Shown here one piece after another: positions 1 through 10,979 of a DNA stretch of 64,000 nucleotides. The position numbers were made by a program, and so were the translations under genes. The notes beneath the pieces are model-generated. The model was not told the DNA's origin. It saw only the letters and a list, made by a program, of their open reading frames with translations, and ran no database searches. Origin of the DNA: Tanypteryx hageni (taxonomy: Eukaryota; Arthropoda; Insecta; Odonata; Petaluridae); NCBI GenBank assembly GCA_028673005.1, contig CM054117.1, forward strand, positions 51,829,870-51,893,869, in the 5' to 3' direction. Within the stretch, counting starts at the first letter, position 1, and every line of letters starts with the position of its first letter.

Positions 1-284
1 CCTTTTTATGGACCTTTGCATTTCTGTGCAAAGGTTTTGTTTTGCGATTCGTCAAAGTTGTTTTTAAGTCATGTTTTAGGTTTGAAGGTTTTCTTCTTTT
101 TTTTTCAAAGAATTTATGACTAAGTAGTCGCTGGAGGGTAAAATTATGTTCGGAATATGGTCAGAACGAATTACTTCCGCCCTTCCAACTCTCTGATATT
201 TTCTGGAAAGATGAGAGTAAAAATCTCTAAAACGGATGTCCATGACGAAATGAACGGACGAAGTAATGGTCAGTAAAAAGTTTG

Positions 285-405
285 GTCAAGACCCGAAAAA
301 AGCCCGAATGTTACCCAAAGTGAAGCTCCAGCCCGAAACGTTCATTGATTTTCAGGCCCGGCCCGCCCGAAAGTCGGGCCAGCCCGAGCCCTTGCAGACC
401 TCTAC
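285..405. repeat. GC-rich fragment of a hAT-like MITE
   Basis: A patch of GCCCGxxCC repeats with an internal inverted repeat (GGCCCGGCCCGCCCGA versus TCGGGCCAGCCCGAG) in AT-rich DNA. On the minus strand its right edge reads AGAGGTCTGCAAGGGC, like the end of many animal hAT MITEs. No matching left end or target duplication was found, so it is probably truncated. Confidence 0.35.
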
Positions 406-904
406 TGCAAAGTCGTGTCCCCCGGTCTCAAAACAATCTACATATCAAATGTTATCGAATTTTGATTTTTTGGTTTCGACAAACTATTTTTCAATTATTT
501 ACCCAAATAACCTTTTACTTAAAGTGATAGACTTAAACCTTACTGAACGACCTGATTTCTTTTTTTAACGTTAGGGGCAAATTCGTTGGACCTTTTATAA
601 TTTTACTATGATTTGAAGAAACAGTAAGAGGCGGTACAGCGGAAAAAACAGTAGAAGGCGGTAATAATGTTGGCAAGAAACATGTTTTAGGGGAGATGAT
701 AGCTAAGGCCTTCTACAGAGTACAACAAAAATGGTTTGTGTTCAAGCTACCTGTATTATTATCCGAGAAAATGTGACGGCAATAAGAGAAGTGAAAATCA
801 TCATATGGGTTTACTTGGAGGGAAGTGGAGGTTCGGAATATTATTTTACAACACTTCTCTATAAAATATATTTTTCGTATAGATTTTTGGACGTTTACTG
901 AACA

Positions 905-1125
905 ATGCTCCCTGATTTGAACCATCGATAACTTTAACCTTCACATCCGTTTCTTTGCTTGCTCTAGAAAGAGCAACTGCCAATGACTGAAAACTGGCTT
1001 GGGCAGGTATACGCCGACCCTATCTAGTGTTTGTTTTTGTGATTTATTGATGCTCATCGAGAATGTTAACTTGACCGGAAACTGACGCCATCTCAATATG
1101 AAAGGGATGTCGGTTCTATCGGTGG
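905..1125 (-). pseudogene. Helitron helicase remnant (C-terminal motifs)
   Basis: Read on the minus strand, the segment gives TDIPFxLRWRQFPVKL, then SMSINKSQKQTLDRVGVYL and PKPVFSHWQL. This is the run of PIF1-type helicase motifs V/VI found in Helitron Rep-helicases (usual form FPVRLAFAMTINKSQGQT and VFSHGQLYVALSR). Just after SHWQL the frame is lost by a small deletion. The expected SRASKETDVKVKVIDG continues in another frame. No Rep domain or Helitron termini (5' TC, 3' hairpin-CTRR) were seen nearby. It is a decayed fragment, not an active element. Confidence 0.7.
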
Positions 1126-1129
1126 TAAA

Positions 1130-2500
1130 TGTCTATTTTCACCCCCCCCCCCACAACCCCCTCCCTCCTCCACCGAAAATTCAAATTGAACTTAAAAGGC
1201 ATTCCTCCTCGCCAACCCTGACCTTCATACGAAATTTGGTGGAAATCCAATAGTTCTCTACCGACAAAAGGTTTAATACTTATTTTCATTTATAAAATAA
1301 TTCTCCCCCTCCCTTCCACCCAAATGCGTGGAAATTAATTAAAACTGATTTATTAATAACCTGGAACGGATTCTGAGTGAAATGATACAAAACATGCTGA
1401 TTTTTGGTAAATTTTATATTTTCACCCCTTCTCCCCCAGAACCTCCCTCCCCCCAATAATGTTTTGTTTTAAGATATTTCGTGGTCACTTCAGTACCCAC
1501 GCAATTAGTGTGTCAAGTTTCAGCTTTTTACCTTGTCGAGAAGTTGAAAAAAAACTCGGGACAAAAAACAGACATCATTAGACTTTTATTATATGAGATG
1601 AGTGCTTTTATTGGATCACTTGAATTATATCTGGTCCGAAACTCTCATATTATGCGCAAATGAAACATTTTTCATTTTACATCTCCTGATGGTCTATTTT
1701 ATCCTCTTAGAAAAACGCAACAAAAAGGTCTAGTAGACCCTGTTCCTATTTCTTCCAAAGAAGAAAATGTGAAATGCCGAGAAAGTTATGAAACAGACCA
1801 GCAACAATGAAAACAACTAGTTTTTCATATTCGTTGTTTTATGTTTAATATTTTCTGTTTTCTGGAGACTACTTGAAAGGGATAGCGGGAAGGACAGAGC
1901 CACTGTACGTGTTGTAATTCGGATAGGCAATGTCGATTTGAAATTTCTCTCCTAGAACGTTCAAGCTAAGTCGAGACGCTTATGTTGGTACCTCTCACTC
2001 TCCCTTCAGTTTCATTCCTCCCACACCCTCTCTACTTCGCTCGTTTCCTTGCTCCTAGCTCCGTTGATATGTATCGTAGAATTACGTTTAAAAACGCCAA
2101 CATTCAGAATTTTTACCGTAATGCAATGATATAACATTCAGTCGCCTTATTTGCAAAAAGTATTGCAATTTCGCAATGATAGATCGGTAATTTCACCGCC
2201 CGCTGTGAGGGTAGACTACACCGAGCAATGGGTCCTGGACTCGAGTCTGACAATGAGCGAAGGACGCAAATCCTCTCTAATAAGGGTCGAACGCTAGGAG
2301 CAGGTAGTCTTCTCAGACATGACCCCACATCTACTACATGAACCAGATTCAGTTAGTAAAATGCGTGAATTAACTATTAATATATGTTTTCGCATATGGC
2401 TTGGTTGCCGAAATAATCACGTTTGGTAAAATTTGTAAGGAAAGGAGTGAAAATACAAAAACAAGAAATATCGTTTTGTGTTCGCACAATGAACTTTTTT
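1130..2500. other. no gene seen; C-rich and decayed repeat sequence
   Basis: About 1.4 kb without convincing coding potential. It begins with a run of about a dozen C residues (around 1141) and several more C/CT-rich patches (1190-1330, 1420-1460), then ordinary AT-rich DNA. The short ORFs look like chance. Confidence 0.5.
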
Positions 2501-2507
2501 CTGCAAT

Positions 2508-3107
2508 TGTCGAGATCTTTCATGGGGCACACACATTCGTCGAGTTATAGGCGCGGTTACAAGAAACTGGCTTTCATAGGTAGAATAGTACGGAACACTA
2601 CAGACAAAGTACGCGAAACATGTTACTTATCACTGGTTAGACCACAAGTGGAATACGCCTCATGCATATGGGATCCGTACGGGAAGGAACATATAATTCA
2701 ATTAGAAAGAGTGCAGCGCAGAGCAGCCAGATTCGTAAAACAAAAGTACGAACATAAGGAAAGCGTCACCTCATTATTGAGGAATTTGAACTGGGTACCA
2801 CTGGAGGATCGTAGATTGAAGTCAAGGTTGCTGCTTCTGGAGAAATATAGATCAAAATGTGTAAAAGACGAGGTTGAAGGAATAATTGAAGCACCGACGT
2901 AGATAGGTAGGAGCGATCGTGACGATAAGATACGTGAGATCGATAGTAGGACGGAGCGTTATGTAGGCTCGTTCTTTCCGAGGACAATACGAGAGCACAA
3001 TAGGAAATTTCAACTTGCGATAGACAATATTTAGGTAGGTTTTGGTGCATTGCACCCCCTGCTGCCCACCATATAGGTGAATTGCAGGGCAACATGTAGA
3101 TGTATTT
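2508..3107 (+). mobile_element. 5'-truncated CR1/L2-like LINE, 3' end
   Basis: This segment matches, base for base over long stretches, the last 600 bases of the full-length LINE at 35515-39635. It contains the post-RT region (RVQRRAARFVKQKYEHKESV) and the 3' tail with the TGCATTGCA palindrome, ending in ACATGTAGATGTA. It is broken: a one-base loss where the full element has GGCCAACAAG, and a TAG in place of the TAT in the ACGTAT motif. It is a dead 5'-truncated insertion of the same family. Confidence 0.85.
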
Positions 3108-4524
3108 ATTTTTCGTTTTATTGTAAAATTGAAGTCAAAGAATCAGTAAGATTATTTTCAACACATTCCTCAATCCACAACCTCACAGTTCTTTGCAAAG
3201 CGATGATTTTTTGCAGTCGGGATATTTCATCCGGTGCTCCGCAATAACATGAAGCAAATATTGCTTTTGCTCTTTATTTTTGGTAATGCTGCTGTTAAAT
3301 TATTCAACGAGAGCCACGCCCTGTTCAGCAGTATCATTTATGACCCTTAGGTTTTTAACAATTTCCTGATATTGCCTGTAGGTATCTAATTCGACCCACT
3401 TTTCGGGGTCGCTATCAAGGAACTCAGTACTGAAATGGAGACGGTCAAAGAAAACCCTGCTGTGAGCGGTCACAAAAGTACTTGATCTGTAGTTCCAGGC
3501 ACCCGTTTATTTCACCATTTTCACTTGGGCGCACTTGGGTGGACTGACTTCACTCTCGCGCATACAGAGAGCTTCAACCATAGCTGCTTTACATTCCACT
3601 GACAAATCAGTGTCAAAGAAGGCGAATGACACAAGTTCTGGATTCGGGCACCATCGATGGTTTTTAAATTTGGTGATGGCGCCCTGAAACACCACAGAGT
3701 ATATAGAGCTATACAAAATATTATTATGAGAGTGAAAGATTGAAGTCTGGACTATACTTAACATAAGTCGAATGATAATATAAACTACCTAACAAGTTCC
3801 TGCAAAAGCTGAATATCGTTTCTTGGCGCAGAGGGCGCAAGAGGTGCCGTGTACCATGTTTTCACGTAAACTCGTACGAGAAAAATGCAGGTATCCCGCA
3901 TAGGCTTCTCCTCCCTCGCCGTGAGTTTGAATTCACTCCTAAAAACCACATTTTGATTAGAGAAATGGCTTTTGCCACCCATCATGTTGAATGGAAAGCA
4001 CCGGGCACTCGGAAAAGAACATCTCGAGGTCGCGTCCCACCCAAAAATATAATCACAAGCTCCAATAGCTCAACATAGTCTTCTCTGGAATGATATGCCC
4101 TAAGGAAAATGAGATTAAAACTTAATCGCATGACTGAACCAACATCTGGTACGGCGCTCATGCCGCTCACTATCTAGTGCATACGTAATATGAAAATATG
4201 CTACTGATAGTCATACCTGCAGTTGACTGAGGCAAAAACGTATGGTAGAGGCAATGTCATTGTCCAAGGCTCCCAAAACGTGAGGATACCTGGTGATTCC
4301 TGGCGTTCCTCTCATTGAACAATTTAACAGTAACATTACCAAAAATGAAGAAAAAAAGCAATATTTACTTCAAGTTATTGCGGAGCACCGGATGAAATAT
4401 CCCAACCGCAATAAATCATCGCTTTGCAAAGAACTGTGAGGCCGCGGATTGAGGAATGCGTTGAAAGTAATCTTACTGATTATTTGACTTCAATGTTACA
4501 ATAAAACGAAAAATAAATACATGC
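3101..4524 (-). mobile_element. DNA transposon-like element with about 150-bp terminal inverted repeats
   Basis: The left arm (about 3101-3253) and right arm (about 4368-4524) are inverted copies of each other. For example CACAGTTCTTTGCAAAGCGA on the left matches TCGCTTTGCAAAGAACTGTG on the right, and both inner ends carry GGATATTTCATCCGGTGCTC. The left arm starts right at the tail of the preceding LINE, so this element probably inserted there. The interior holds minus-strand coding remnants (separate entry). TIRs of this length suggest a cut-and-paste or foldback element; I could not assign a superfamily. Confidence 0.65.
3507..4170 (-). pseudogene. broken conserved ORF inside the TIR element
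   Basis: Three minus-strand pieces in different frames read in order: RAYHSREDYVELLELVIIFL (4170-3982), then FKLTAREEKPMRD...FLVRVYVKTWYTAPLAPSAP (3985-3785), then KNHRWCPNPELVSFAFFD (3764-3507). The composition and the repeated W/Y/P pattern look like real protein. It resembles an uncharacterised protein group I recall from arthropod repeat-rich genomes (pattern TAPLPxxAPRNDL...), but I cannot name its function. Frameshifts between the pieces make it a pseudogene. Confidence 0.5.
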
Positions 4525-5180
4525 AATTGTAACTCTTTTATATGATCTTTCGAGTCCCTCGCTATCCTGCATGTACGGAACGTTGTGATCACCCGCCAGA
4601 AAGCGGATGGAGCTGAGCGCGCGCGCGTCAGGAGGTGCGGTCTGGCCGCGTACGAACAAAACGGCGTTGCGTGACCTGTATACATCGTCGCTCTAGGTCG
4701 ACTCTCATACTCAGACACTTTGACTCGTACTTTAATATGAGAGTGTAGGATGCCGAAAAAAGCGATAAAAATACATGCGAGTAAAAAATGTCCAAATATC
4801 AACAAAATTTGAACTTTTTGAATAGCGCTGATTTCACCACTTTTCGTCCCTTCCCAGATACAAGTATGAAAAGCGATATCATCTGAGAATGACCCTGGTA
4901 GACCAAAAACGATCGAAAAATTAAAGTAACTATACATTAATTTTAAATCGCTATAAAGGGATTTTTAACTTTTAGAAATCAGCTTCCTCACTTTCGTGTT
5001 CTTGAAAAATTTTCACTCTCCCTTACCCTCTTATTTAAAATTGTAGAGGAAGAAAAATCCTGAACCTGACCTGAAATCAAAGCCGGAAATACTAATTAGC
5101 GCCCTTGGGCGGTTCAACCACCTAAGCTGTCTCGACGGATTTGTAGTTTGTTTTAACACGTCAGCCGGGGAGGAAAGTAG
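4525..5180. other. no gene seen upstream of gene A
   Basis: Contains a GC-rich patch with alternating GCGCGCGCG (about 4617-4626) and otherwise AT-rich sequence. No convincing coding region; the long minus-strand ORF at 4473-4937 has no recognisable domain and runs into the adjacent TIR. Confidence 0.4.
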
Positions 5181-5500
5181 GAATCCGTGCCTCCTCTAGC
5201 CTGCTATCTTCTTATGACGTCACATCCCTCACTTCCCCTCTTTCTCCGACACGACCCGCATGAGTCACGCGTCAATTTCGCGGCGACCGACGTTTGGCAT
5301 GGAATGGAGGAGAGAATAAATCGCTGGGCGGGTTCCTCGAACGAACGTCAGGGTGTCGCGAGTACCGTGGCATCGTTGCCCGCTAAAAATCTTCTTTTTT
5401 TTTGTATTACGCTCCTCTCCGGAAACCGGATTGAGATGCTAAAAGCGTTCGAATGAGGAGAGTGGCACAAAGCTTCCTCGTTTGAACTCTGAAGCGACGC
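5181..5500 (+). promoter_or_regulatory. probable gene A promoter region with CRE and AP-1-like sites
   Basis: This lies just upstream of the first exon inferred for gene A. It is locally GC-richer than its surroundings. It contains a perfect CRE palindrome TGACGTCA (5215-5222) and an AP-1-type TGAGTCA (5261-5267). The gene B upstream region also has a TGAGTCA (17584-17590). Promoter function is inferred from position and motif content only. Confidence 0.35.
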
Positions 5501-5704
5501 GAGCCATTCTGCGAGAATCCGGTGCATAAGTTTGACGTCGGTCGAGTAATAAAGCGGGAAAATAGATCTTCCGTGTCCTCTGGTGCTGTTTATATATGTA
5601 CTATAATCTGGATGAAAGGTCTTCCGGTGATTTTTATTCCAGTTCGTCGGTGGAGATCGTTTGGATAAAATGAAGATAAAAGGTTTCTGATCGCCAAAAA
5701 AGAG
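5500..5704 (+). other. gene A non-coding first exon (5'UTR)
   Basis: The exon end is placed at 5704 because AGAG|GTAAAT is a strong donor; a weaker alternative lies at about 5681. The stretch GGAGATCGTTTGGAT near 5651 and the motifs TTTGACGTC and GAAAATAGAT upstream match the gene B first exon at 17770-17950 in the same order. This supports a shared ancestral 5' exon. It contains a short upstream ORF (ATGAAGATAAAAGGTTTCTGA spans about 20 bases from 5670). The transcription start is not determined. Confidence 0.45.
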
Positions 5705-6180
5705 GTAAATTTGACTGTCTGTTTAGCTTTTAACGCGCAAAGTTTGTTTTCCTGCCTCTGCTTTCGATTTGAATACGTGGAATGCGAAACAAAGGAAGGG
5801 TGGCATTTTGGGAGTGCTCCCTGTTCTATGTTCTTCGCGGTTCGTATTCGTTTTTTTTTCGTGCATATTAATATTTACGTCTCTTTTGGAGTTTATTCCC
5901 CGGTTCTGAAAACTCATTTCCATCCCTCGACAAAAGCCGAAAAAAAATCTCGCGTGAGAGGGTTCTTTCGCGTTCAAAATATCGAATAACGACTGATGTG
6001 GTGCCAAAAAACAATCATAGGAAACCATTCAGAACTCTTTTGAATTTCCACTACGGGAGATTAAGCAAAAAGTGTGTGTAAAGTTTCCAAGCAAGGCACG
6101 TGTGGATTGTGTCGTGATATGGCATTTTGAAACCAATGCAACTATCTGGCATTTTTGAGAAATTATTTGTTCTATTTCAG

Positions 6181-6268
6181 TGCTGAAGAATAACTAGGTG
6201 CCTGATAAAAGATGGCATCCGAGGAGAATGTGCAAGAAGAACAGAAAGTATGCAGCTTCAAAGTGAAG
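6181..6268 (+). CDS. Gene A, first coding exon (two-helix PPxY membrane protein)
   Basis: The acceptor TTCTATTTCAG ends at 6180, followed by 31 bases of 5'UTR. The start ATG is at 6212 and 19 codons run to the donor AAG|GTGAGC at 6268 (phase 0). The peptide is acidic and hydrophilic (MASEENVQEEQ...FKVK), as expected for a cytosolic N-terminus before a membrane helix. The full gene joins 6212-6268, 9225-9488 and 11227-11466 into 186 residues: helix 1 at about 24-44, helix 2 at about 51-71, then a Ser-rich tail with PPSY at 159-162. PPxY motifs bind WW domains, notably of Nedd4-family ubiquitin ligases; an adaptor or traffic role is inference only. I do not recognise the family by name. Confidence 0.7.
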
Positions 6269-6344
6269 GTGAGCAGCTTAAGGATATCCTATTCTATCTT
6301 TTTCGCTCGTTAGAACCCATTCAAATTTAAAAAGCTTCATATAG

Positions 6345-6983
6345 TTGAACCTCTCTAATCCGGAAATCTCGGATCAGAGGCGTTCCGGACTATAGAAGTT
6401 TCTGAGCAACCGGTGATTAGTATATAATGCTTCCACTGTTACTGTACGAAACGCCATAATTTGGAACACATAATAAATAAATAAGTAAAGATGGATACTA
6501 CGGCAAAATTGATGTTAAATAGAATTAACTCCTTAACCGTAAAATTCAAAATTAGAGACGCACAATGAAAACCCCTAAACCTGTAAGTTTATAATTTTTA
6601 TTGTCTTTTGCCTTTTCCTGCCTTTCCTCCCCCTTTTTCATTGTCTCTAATTTTGAATTTTACGGTCAAGGAGTTAATTCTATTTAACATGGAACACATA
6701 AAGTAATATTAAAAGGATATGTCTACAATAGGCTTATATTACAAACAATTTGGTTTACCCGATCCGGGTGGGGCCACAGATGAAATGGAGAGTTTTTACG
6801 TTTTACGAACGGTTTTAACATTAAAAAAATTCTTTCTCAAGCTCTGGGGACACAAAGTACGGAAAAATCGAAACGCCATATTTCCGGAGCAAGGATGTTT
6901 CTTTCCGGATTAGTCAACATTCCGGAAACATTCCGAACCAGAGATATTTCCGGACCACAGAAGTCCGGATAAGAGAGGTTCAA
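6345..6983. mobile_element. Tigger/pogo-like MITE in gene A intron
   Basis: The ends are inverted: TTGAACCTCTCTAATCCGG on the left and CCGGATAAGAGAGGTTCAA on the right, typical of Tc1/mariner-pogo (Tigger) non-autonomous elements. Internal copies of the TCCGGA motif occur near both ends (CGTTCCGGACTATAG, TTTCCGGACCACAGAAG). No transposase ORF. It lies in the first coding intron of gene A and contains a second, nested inverted repeat. Confidence 0.75.
6514..6688. repeat. nested foldback repeat within the Tigger-like MITE
   Basis: The left arm 6514-6560 (GTTAAATAGAATTAACTCC...AATTAGAGAC) is almost exactly the reverse complement of 6642-6688 (GTCTCTAATT...GAGTTAATTCTATTTAAC), leaving a loop of about 80 bases. 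It sits inside the larger element, so it is probably a later insertion. Confidence 0.75.
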
Positions 6984-8404
6984 TTTTATCTGGGAGTCTC
7001 ACATAAATTTGGAAAAAATAATGAAATCACGCGAAAGGAAACTATCTCTGGTTTTTTTATGGTTTTATTATTCGGATACTTCATCGACTAATTGAACCCT
7101 AAACACGATTAGGTTTCAAGTATAAGCACTTGAAAAATACTATAATAAGGTTATGATGGGTTTCCTAAACTTGTAATTGGAGATAAACAAGATAAGTGCT
7201 CAATTTTTAAAATGCTTTTTCTTGAATTCGTTATCGGCATTGAGAGGAGCTCGATAATTCTCTAGTGGATTTAAGATTAGGCATATTTTTCGCCAATGAA
7301 ATTCCACAAGAATCTCACGATGCTGAACAACATTTGAAAGAAGTTGTGACAAAAAAATAAGTTCGATTCTCGCAAAGAGTTGCAGAACTAAGTTTCTCCA
7401 GTAGGAAAACCAGATGAACATTTCGTCCACAAAGAAGCAGCGGCGTTTAACAACTAGCAAATTCTAGAAAAAAGAAAAACTTCACGTTTTTCTTGTAGTT
7501 ATTATGCGTAATGTTTCGATCTGATACCTGCTATTAGGCGAGCTTGATAATTTTTACTAGAATCTTCCTGCACGAGAAGTATCGAATTATTATAGGTTAA
7601 AGTGATAAAGCCATGTATAAATAAAATAAAATAGACATCGAACGGAAAGGATCTATTTGGCTCTGTTAACATATTAACTATACTTTTTGATAAAGCTGTT
7701 TCCTCAGCTATGAAAACGGGAAATGAAGAGTAGATCAAATGAAAATGAGTTTCTCGTGGGACCAACTTCGTCATCGATCCACAAATACCTAATGCATGAA
7801 CGTGTGTACATAGCTCACCGAGAGTAATGGGACAAAAAAGACTACTCTGTCGGGATGCATTTCAAGGTTTTATCCAAAACCATATCTCGACCGGATTTCC
7901 TGCGTTATCTCTTCGTGTTTAAAAAAAATAAGAAATAAAACTCCCACAATTTAAAAGGCTCTAAAGTAAAAGCTAAACTCTTGATTAAATTGTTGGTGTT
8001 CCTATTTCCGGTGAAGAATACGTAAGTGAAAGACGCTACTGAAATCGCAATACATTGAATATTCATTATTTCTTTTAGCTAAATATTTTGTTAAAATTTG
8101 TACTCGACTAAAGTTACGCGTGCGAAGCATAACCTCTAGAATTTTACGAATTTCTCCTTCTAATTTTAAACGCGAATCAGATTTTAGGGATACGGGTGTG
8201 ATTCTGATGTAAAATATAGGGCTACAATAAATTCCAAATACATGTCAACAATAGGCAGACTCTTGTACATACATATATTCATACACTTGGATAATCTTTA
8301 GATTTACTTTGAAAAAAAACTTCAAAAGATGTCCTTAACCTCTTCGTTCGATACTAAAAGAATAAAAGCGGAGATAAATCGCACGGCTACCGTAAGCATA
8401 TTAC
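6984..8404. other. gene A intron, no clear feature
   Basis: AT-rich intronic sequence. On the minus strand, 7774-7525 reads a hydrophobic peptide (FPFDVYFILFIHGFITLTYN) ending at a possible donor GCAG|GTATCA, and 7460-7203 reads another stretch. Both are too weak to call. No other structure noticed. Confidence 0.35.
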
Positions 8405-8620
8405 TCATCTCGACCATAAGAAAGATACTAAAAAGATTACCAAAGGCGCGACGAAATAAACATCCGGGAAGCAGATAAGCGCTCCGAGGAACGAAACGAG
8501 TCCGCGAGAGAAGAAAAAGAGAAAGGAAATGATGGAAGGCAAAAAAGTGATAACGTACATGTTAGTGAAGTTGAATAACGAGGTCTTAAAAACGGAAGGA
8601 ATCGTGGGTAGCGACTCCAT
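8405..8620 (-). CDS. possible minus-strand hydrophobic ORF in gene A intron
   Basis: From an ATG at 8620 (minus strand) there are 71 codons to TGA at 8405, mostly hydrophobic (NFTNMYVITFLPSIISFLFF, then FLGALICFPDVYFVAPLVIF). The pattern GALxxFPxxYFxAPLVIF vaguely resembles the last helices of amino-acid/auxin permease-type transporters. I see no splice partner and no second exon, so it may be a relic or chance. Confidence 0.2.
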   Translation of the reverse strand: MESLPTIPSVFKTSLFNFTNMYVITFLPSIISFLFFFSRGLVSFLGALICFPDVYFVAPLVIFLVSFLWSR

Positions 8621-9224
8621 AGGTGTCAATTTGGTATTGAACTGAGGAGGGGGTGTAATCAATCGAACGAATGAAAACGGGATCGCGGCATAAACAACAG
8701 TTTGTCCGTCATAGAAATTGAATAGACTGAGAGGAAATTAATTAATAGAACACACAGATATAGGCACTAAGACGCATTCGGAAAAATCTGCTCAGACATT
8801 TAGAAGTTGGAAGAAAAAGCAGCTTCATAAATATTTGACTTTTTGTGCAACGATTCGAGAGCAAATTATAGAAAAACGCGTAAGCTACTCTCGCTAAAGA
8901 AGGGGGTGGAAGCGCGTTTTATTAAAGATTTTCTGGTTTGCTTTCCCCTTTGGAGAGGGGCAACCCGGCACCGTTGGATTGCAGATCCTCGTCAGACCTT
9001 CCTGCCCTTGAAAACTTCACTCCTCTAGCTTCAACAGTTAGGACACAATACCATTTCAGTTTGGAATTTTCCGATTTGGGACCATCCAGCGGAAAATCTA
9101 TGAGCTACCGACAAATCAAATCGGTGAAACATTCATAGATTGACGTTTCAACGATTTTCTCGGATTTTAATCAACGCGAACTTTATTTCCCTCTCAATGT
9201 CTCATCGGTCCTTTTTTCTTGCAG

Positions 9225-9488
9225 AACAGGCGGCTGGTCTACCTGGGAGCATTCATAGGGGGTCTCTTCTTCATGTCAATCCTCATCATCGCCCTCGTGG
9301 GCGATTCAAGACATCCGGCCGTCATCGTTTTGTACACCATGATTGGAGTGGTGACGTTCTTCGTGATCTTATTCCTCTGGACAGAAATGAAATTCTTTTC
9401 TCGCCCGTTTCCCCAAGTACCGAAAATTGGGACGAAGAAAAGCGTCGAATTAGCGACGGTAGACGGACAGATGACGACATGCTCTGAG
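9225..9488 (+). CDS. Gene A, second coding exon (both membrane helices)
   Basis: The acceptor CTTTTTTCTTGCAG ends at 9224 and the donor TCTGAG|GTGAGA follows 9488. It has 88 codons in phase 0, residues 20-107. A basic start (NRRLVY) leads into helix 1 (GAFIGGLFFMSILIIALVG), a short loop DSRHP, then helix 2 (VIVLYTMIGVVTFFVILFLW), then a basic/polar stretch from TEMK. The orthologous exons of gene B at 23086, 44818 and 59896 align with it: LxYxxxF, then HPxVIxL, then LxxW. In those the loop contains a stop codon, which gene A does not have. A hAT MITE begins 22 bases downstream of this exon. Confidence 0.8.
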
Positions 9489-9509
9489 GTGAGAGGTTAT
9501 GCAGTAGGT

Positions 9510-9850
9510 CAGGGGTCGGCATCCTTTTCTGCATTGCGGGCCACATTCGTACTTGCAAATGCTTCATAGGAGCCGCGGCTGAAGTCACGAGAGCTTCCGC
9601 GGGCCGGATGAGCGTTTACACCAGAAGTTGTCTAGAGATTCTGCGATCTTGTTTTAGTGAAAATCGAGCTCAAATAATTTATTGACATTAAGACTATGCC
9701 AAAAACGTTTTCTGGCTATAATTTTACTGAAAAATATGAAACCGTCTATATTAAATTTTACCAACAACTTTTTCATCGTAGTTTCGCGGGCCGCATAAAG
9801 CGCCCTCGAAGGCCGCATGCGGCCCGTGGGACGAAGGTTGCCGACCCCTG
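9510..9850. mobile_element. hAT MITE just after gene A exon
   Basis: The terminal inverted repeats are CAGGGGTCGGCATCCTT (left) and AAGGTTGCCGACCCCTG (right), with GCGGGCC-rich sub-terminal motifs on both sides, as in hAT elements that carry CAGGGGTCGGCAACC ends. Flanking 8-mers CAGTAGGT and CTATAGAT agree at 5 of 8 positions, a decayed target duplication. Total 341 bp with no transposase. Confidence 0.85.
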
Positions 9851-10979
9851 CTATAGATCCCGCTTAATTTTGAATTTAATGTCATTATCCCCTCCTCGGA
9901 TTAATTCTCAACCTGGCTTAATCCTGGCAACTATAAATTTTAGATATAAACCAGTGTGAAAGGCGTATTTTTCCTCTTCAGATTCGGATATTACGAAAGT
10001 TTGGAAGCGCATCTTTACATTGCGGAAGGTATATGCCATAATGTGCCGCTATAACACGGAATTTCTGGGGTGAAGTTGAAAAATATTATCTTATCTTGGT
10101 TCAGCTTGATATTTTTACTAAAGATTCGGGTAGCTGAAAATTACATTATTTTAAGTCGAACAGATGTTTAAAAGACACTATTGGTGCAAAGCATCCCAAT
10201 CCCATATAATAGTTTTTTCGCTAAAATGCACAGCGCAGAGAAAATTCTGCATCTGATCGGTCATGCCATAATCCTCGCACCTTATATTTTTTATAATAAC
10301 ATTCTGAGAAATAAATGCAAGGATCATTAAATACGGCGAACCGAATGAAGAAAGACTTGGACAGAATTGACGATCGACGAAATACAAATGACGACGTAAA
10401 CGGGAGGAGTTGGTGGATCAACCGATAAAACCTGATTATCCGCAACTATAGGATTATTATCCGGAGGAAGCAATACAATTTTAAAATCTGCATCGTGAAA
10501 AATCGCAATTGAGCTTTCATAAAGCATAAGGTGTAACAATTTATAATTTTAAGATACCGTCCACACATTTTCCATTATTGTTTTCCTCACTGTTAGCGAC
10601 GATTTCTACCTACCTCTCCATCCTCTGCATATTTCTCACACTTTCACTCTAACTGACCCCTCCCTTCCCTGGCTCTTCCTCACTTCCTCAATAATTTTCG
10701 TAAGAACCATCTTTTATAAAAATGGAAGACGAGGACAACGCTAGGACAAACCTTTCCATTTTCACATCTAAAAATCAGGGTGCGAAAATTATGACGGCGA
10801 ACATTATCCCAGCAAACGTGGTAACATCTTGCGGGTGAGAAACGTGTTCCCTCTTAATAAATAAGGAATACGGATTTATTTAGGTAAGATATGTTACAAA
10901 GGAACGACGACATGGTTTCGCCCTACGCGATTTGATCCGTCATGATTTTGTACCCAGCGTCGCGGAAATAATACTAAGA
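9851..10979. other. gene A intron, no clear feature
   Basis: AT-rich intronic DNA. A minus-strand ORF near 10539-10327 (VLSVDPPTPPVYVVICISS) has no recognisable domain and no splice support. Nothing else noticed. Confidence 0.35.

Noticed and set aside
4473..4937. 154-codon minus ORF
   Set aside because: It runs out of a transposon inverted repeat, shows no domain, and has an arbitrary composition.
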